A model generated the notes under the pieces. It was not told the origin of the DNA, searched no databases, and was given only the letters and a program-made list of their open reading frames with translations. From assembly GCA_002396125.1 (NCBI GenBank), contig DGWL01000032.1:47589-56110 (forward strand): a stretch of 8,522 nt of DNA. The letters are read 5' to 3'. Positions 5,960-8,522 of the stretch are shown in pieces (position 1 is the stretch's first letter; every line of letters begins with the position of its first letter). Both the position numbers and the translations under genes were made by a program. Source of the stretch: Porphyromonadaceae bacterium UBA4259. GTDB taxonomy: Bacteria; Bacteroidota; Bacteroidia; Bacteroidales; Muribaculaceae.

Positions 5960-7249
5960 TTAGTCCTTCAAACAGCCAATGGGAACAACCATTACACCGT
6001 CGGTTCGCATATACGCATATTGTCCGACTGCAGTTAAAACCATTTTAAATGAAGGTTTCTTCATTTTTGTCGTGTCAATCTTTTTTGCCAAATTGTTTAG
6101 ATTAGCAGCCCCTTCAGCAATAAGTGTATCACCTCCCAGTTTTATCTCAATGAGACCATAGCTTCCGTTTCTCAAATGCATAACAGTGTCACATTCAAGA
6201 CCACTCTTGTCTCTGTAGTGGAACACGTTTCCATCGTTAGCTTCAGCATACACACGAAGGTCTCGCACACAGAGCGTTTCAAAAAACAATCCCAAAGTGT
6301 TCAGGTCGTTCAGCAAGTCATTAGGTCCTATACCTAAAGCAGCAATAGCCAAAGATGGGTCTACAAAATAGCGTGTATCGCTGGTTCGTATGGAAGTTTT
6401 TGAACGCAGATTAGGATTCCAGGCTGGCATGTCCTCTATCACGAAAATCTTTTTCAAAGCCTTGATATATGACGAGACCGTTTCGTCGCTCATGTTTTCT
6501 GGCTCATTCGTTTTCATATCCTCTATAATAGTAGGTATGCTCGCCATCGCTCCTTGTAATCGTGCATAAGAGCGCATAAGCCTCTTGGCACGGAACTCAT
6601 CTCTTTCAACTCCGTCAACTCTTGAAATGTCAGAGCGTGTTATGGCTTCAAAATACTCTGTGACTTGACGAAGTGATGCCTTCGGGCTTTTCTTGGATAG
6701 TGATTTAGGCCAACCACCTCGGCAAATAGCAAATGCAATATCTTCCATCTTCAGCACACTTTCTCCATCGACCTTTTCTGGTTCGGTAAAAAGCGACCTG
6801 ATACTCACATCTCCTGAAGATTCTCCCGATTCCCAGAGCGTCATGGGGCGCATAGTAAGCCATGCGAAACGTCCAGCACCAGTATGGCGAATTTTTGAAT
6901 TATCTGCAGGAACTGCAGAGCCTGTAAGCATGAACAAACCATCATCCTTACTATGGTCTGCTTCAAAACGTACCGCATCCCATATTTGAGGTGCTATCTG
7001 CCATTCGTCAATAAGCCTTGGCTTATCACCTTGAAGCAGTCGTTTGATGTTTGTTTCTGCCAACTGGATGTTTTGCTGTATGTTTTCGGGATCATCCATA
7101 TAAAGGATGCTTTTAGCTTGCTGTTCTGCTGTTGTTGTTTTGCCACAAGCTTTAGGCCCTTCAATAAGAACTGCTCCCATTGCTTCTAATTTCTCTTCCA
7201 AAAGAATATCTGCAATTCTCTTTCGATAATTGAAAGTGCTCTCATCCAT
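5960..7249 (-). CDS. AAA_14 / DUF4143-type P-loop ATPase with PD-(D/E)XK-like C-terminus
   Basis: A 429-residue cytoplasmic protein of the large family annotated 'ATP-binding protein, AAA_14 + DUF4143'. The Walker A motif GPKACGKTT is at residues 31-39, Walker B is RLIDE at 78-82, and a sensor-like FMLTGSA is at 106-112. The arginine-containing RFAWLTMRPMTLWES (127-141) is typical of the family. The C-terminal DUF4143 region (about 205-429) contains YFVDPSLAIAALG and LFFETLCVRDLRVYA. It then has HYRDKSGLECD and GLIEIKLG (344-372), where Glu352, Asp354, Glu368 and Lys370 fit a PD-(D/E)XK nuclease-fold core. Biochemical role is unsettled in this family; a DNA-transacting or stress/defence function is inference. 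The gene is AT-richer than neighbouring gltD. Its ATG is preceded by a consensus promoter and a 23-bp tandem array. The length is normal and the frame intact, so the gene appears functional. Confidence 0.9.
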   Translation of the reverse strand: MDESTFNYRKRIADILLEEKLEAMGAVLIEGPKACGKTTTAEQQAKSILYMDDPENIQQNIQLAETNIKRLLQGDKPRLIDEWQIAPQIWDAVRFEADHSKDDGLFMLTGSAVPADNSKIRHTGAGRFAWLTMRPMTLWESGESSGDVSIRSLFTEPEKVDGESVLKMEDIAFAICRGGWPKSLSKKSPKASLRQVTEYFEAITRSDISRVDGVERDEFRAKRLMRSYARLQGAMASIPTIIEDMKTNEPENMSDETVSSYIKALKKIFVIEDMPAWNPNLRSKTSIRTSDTRYFVDPSLAIAALGIGPNDLLNDLNTLGLFFETLCVRDLRVYAEANDGNVFHYRDKSGLECDTVMHLRNGSYGLIEIKLGGDTLIAEGAANLNNLAKKIDTTKMKKPSFKMVLTAVGQYAYMRTDGVMVVPIGCLKD

Positions 7250-7276
7250 AATAATAATTTTATATACTTTTCAATG

Positions 7277-7304
7277 CAAAGGTAGTATTTATTCTTGAAA
7301 CAAA
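7277..7304 (-). promoter_or_regulatory. Promoter of the ATPase gene
   Basis: The minus strand reads TACCTTTG at 7284-7277, an exact TAnnTTTG -7 box 27 bp before the ATG. A TTTG lies upstream at 7304-7301, with a 16-bp spacer that is a little shorter than the usual roughly 19-20 bp. The tandem array at 7324-7461 begins about 20 bp further upstream, well placed for regulation. Confidence 0.6.
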
Positions 7305-7323
7305 AGAATTTATTTTAGATAAT

Positions 7324-7461
7324 TTGGTTATTTGGCATGTTATTGTTTGGCTGTTTGGCACGTTTTCGCTTGGCTATTTGGCATATTTTCGCTTGGTTAT
7401 TTGGCAAAGTTTTATTCGGTAATTTAGGGCAAATTCATTCGGTTATTTGAGACCTCCAGAT
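7324..7461. repeat. Six 23-bp tandem repeats upstream of the ATPase gene (iteron-like)
   Basis: Units start at 7324, 7347, 7370, 7393, 7416 and 7439, each exactly 23 bp. The first four share the 14-bp core TTGGYTRTTTGGCA followed by a T-rich, variable 9 bp (such as TATTTTCGC); units 5 and 6 are decayed (TCGGTAATTTAGGG, TCGGTTATTTGAGA). Within each core the half-site TTGG occurs twice, 8 bp apart, giving an 8/15-bp alternation. There are no unique spacers of CRISPR length. Decay increases away from the ATPase gene. The regular spacing near two helical turns suggests sites for a DNA-binding protein. Confidence 0.9.
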
Positions 7462-7579
7462 TATAGTTTGTTGTTTAAATAATCTATTACATCAAAAATT
7501 ATGCGTAAACATTTTATTTCAGAACAAGTTCTTTTAGTTTTATTTAGATGACTGCTTAAATCTATATTGTAATTAAACT
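7462..7579. other. AT-rich noncoding stretch with no recognised gene
   Basis: Between the array and the gltD terminator I see no credible gene. A 16-codon frame at 7501 has no support. AGAACAAGTTCT (7521-7532) is a short palindrome that could be a binding site or chance. Confidence 0.4.
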
Positions 7580-7613
7580 AATGCGCCACTCTCGGAGTTG
7601 AGGGTGGCGCATT
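7580..7613 (-). terminator. Terminator of gltD, proximal copy
   Basis: AATGCGCCACTCTC (7580-7593) and GAGGGTGGCGCATT (7600-7613) form a 14-position stem with one imperfect pair and a 6-nt loop. It starts 25 bp past the gltD stop in the direction of transcription. On the minus strand the stem is followed by AGTTTAATT. It resembles the distal copy at 5608-5637 in arm and loop, although the two have diverged far more than the coding repeats beside them. Confidence 0.8.
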
Positions 7614-7637
7614 GGTTTATTATTATATTCTAGAGAT

Positions 7638-7765
7638 TTACTCGCCCAGGAGTTGACGTGCCATGTTTTGGGCGGCGCGGCGGCCGTCGCCCATGGCGAG
7701 GATTACTGTGGCACCGCCACGCACGATGTCGCCACCGGCATAGAGGTCGCCGATGTTGCTCTGCA
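7638..7765. repeat. 128-bp direct repeat, right copy (3' end of intact gltD)
   Basis: Right member of the pair with 5673-5800. The match begins exactly at the stop codon (TTA on the + strand) and ends after CTGCA at 7761-7765, inside the codon for the Met of METMQSN-like residues 253-254 of the visible protein. Confidence 0.95.
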
Positions 7766-8522
7766 TGGTCTCCTCGTTGACAACGATGGTATTGCGGCGG
7801 CTCACGTCAAGACCCTCGATAGAGCGTGGCACGAGCTGGTTGGGTGATACACCCACAGCAACGATGACGATGTCGACAGGAATCTCCTCGATAGCTCCCT
7901 CAACGGGCACTGGCGAGCGGCGTCCGCTGGCGTCGGGCTCACCAAGTTCCATGCGCTGCACGCGCATAGCCTTAACATGTCCCTTCTCGTCGCCGATGTA
8001 CTCGATGGGGTTGTGCAGAGTCATGAACTCAACACCCTCTTCCTTGGCATGGCCAACCTCCTCACGGCGTGCAGGCATCTCGCCTTCGCTGCGGCGATAA
8101 ACCAGAATCACGCGCTTGGCGCCCATGCGCAATGCGGTGCGGGTAGAGTCCATAGCGGTGTTACCACCACCAATCACAGCGATAGTGTCGCCATGCATCA
8201 CGGGGGTGTCGCCACCACGGCCGGCACTCATCAGGTTGATGCGAGTGAGGTACTCATTGCTCGACATCACGCCAATCAAGTTCTCGCCTGGAATATCCAT
8301 GAAACGTGGGAAGCCGGCGCCTGAGCCAACGAACACACCCTTGAAGCCCTGCTCGTGCAGGTCGTCGTAGGTAATAGTTTTGCCCACGAGCACGTCTTTC
8401 TCAAATTTCACGCCCATCTTGCGCAGACCCTCAATCTCGTAGTCTACGATTGAGTTGGGCAGACGGAACTCGGGAATACCATACTTGAGCACGCCACCAA
8501 TCTCGTGAAGTGCCTCAAACAC
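7638..8522 (-). CDS. gltD: GltD-type NADPH-dependent glutamate synthase / NfnB-like flavoprotein (5' partial)
   Basis: The 294 visible residues are the C-terminal part of a GltD-family FAD/NAD(P)-binding oxidoreductase. They start in the conserved VFEALHEIGGVLKYGIPEFRLP block; the edge codon is GTG in mid-family sequence, so the gene continues off the right edge. The NADP-binding motif AVIGGGNTAMD is at 115-125, followed by RVILVYRRSEGEMPAR. The FAD motif DLYAGGDIVRGGATVILAM is at 259-277, and the chain ends ARQLLGE. The family passes electrons from NADPH to glutamate synthase or, in NfnB-type complexes, bifurcates electrons between NAD(P)H and ferredoxin. In many Bacteroidales this region is the C-terminus of a larger protein fused to a dihydroorotate-dehydrogenase-B-like FAD/NAD subunit; the window cannot show which form this is. 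The last 128 bp are duplicated at 5673-5800. Confidence 0.9.
   Translation of the reverse strand: MFEALHEIGGVLKYGIPEFRLPNSIVDYEIEGLRKMGVKFEKDVLVGKTITYDDLHEQGFKGVFVGSGAGFPRFMDIPGENLIGVMSSNEYLTRINLMSAGRGGDTPVMHGDTIAVIGGGNTAMDSTRTALRMGAKRVILVYRRSEGEMPARREEVGHAKEEGVEFMTLHNPIEYIGDEKGHVKAMRVQRMELGEPDASGRRSPVPVEGAIEEIPVDIVIVAVGVSPNQLVPRSIEGLDVSRRNTIVVNEETMQSNIGDLYAGGDIVRGGATVILAMGDGRRAAQNMARQLLGE

Larger units (their letters stand above)
5673..7765. mobile_element. Putative ATPase island flanked by gltD 3'-end direct repeats
   Basis: Between the two gltD 3' copies lies an AT-richer 1.84-kb interval holding one ATPase gene, its promoter, a 23-bp tandem array and noncoding flanks. The structure is that of an insertion at a gene's 3' end that restores the reading frame. 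The intact gltD lies proximal, and a truncated gltD end with a diverged terminator lies distal. No integrase, transposase, relaxase or terminal inverted repeat is visible, so the label 'mobile' rests on architecture only. Tandem duplication followed by deletion is the main alternative. Confidence 0.45.

Noticed and set aside
7324..7461. CRISPR array
   Set aside because: The period is only 23 bp, with the variable part about 9 bp; there are no spacers of normal length and no cas genes. It is a plain tandem repeat.
7501..7551. 16-codon ORF upstream of the gltD terminator region
   Set aside because: It has no promoter, no convincing composition, and a length fully expected by chance.

Overview
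The window looks like chromosomal DNA from a gut-type member of the Bacteroidales (Muribaculaceae or Prevotella-like). Supporting this: the promoters match the Bacteroidetes -7 consensus TAnnTTTG; starts lack clear Shine-Dalgarno sites; there is a type IX secretion 'plug' protein, lipoproteins with short Cys-containing signal peptides, and a dockerin-tailed leucine-rich-repeat surface protein. The genus is an inference and cannot be fixed from this sequence.

Layout. Bases 1-3343 (+) hold the 3' part of a large secreted protein (two EF-hand/LRR modules, a beta-rich region, a C-terminal dockerin). Two tandem, distantly paralogous lipoprotein genes follow and end at a strong hairpin terminator (3367-3405). 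Bases 3426-4685 (-) encode a T9SS plug-family protein (formerly DUF5103), divergent from msrC (4788-5252, +), a free methionine-R-sulfoxide reductase. The two share a 102-bp intergenic region with back-to-back -7 boxes and a 10-bp-arm palindrome almost exactly midway between them. Bases 5253-5607 hold a good promoter, a 10-codon leader-like ORF overlapping a hairpin, and a 40-codon basic ORF of unknown function, with no large gene.

From 5608 to the right edge everything reads on the minus strand. The right edge is the C-terminal part of a GltD-type NADPH-dependent glutamate synthase/ferredoxin oxidoreductase (7638-8522, open at its 5' end), followed by its terminator. Downstream is an AT-richer island: six decaying 23-bp tandem repeats (7324-7461), a consensus promoter, and an AAA_14/DUF4143-type ATPase with a PD-(D/E)XK-like C-terminus (5960-7249). 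The island ends in a second copy of the last 128 bp of gltD (5673-5800, 126/128 identical) followed by a second, diverged version of the gltD terminator (5608-5637).

The most interesting reading is that a roughly 1.97-kb unit carrying one ATPase-nuclease gene and an iteron-like array entered at the 3' end of gltD. It would have supplied a replacement gltD end while pushing the original end and terminator to its far side. No integrase or transposase is visible, so the mechanism is unknown. Tandem duplication with deletion, or an assembly artefact, remain alternatives.
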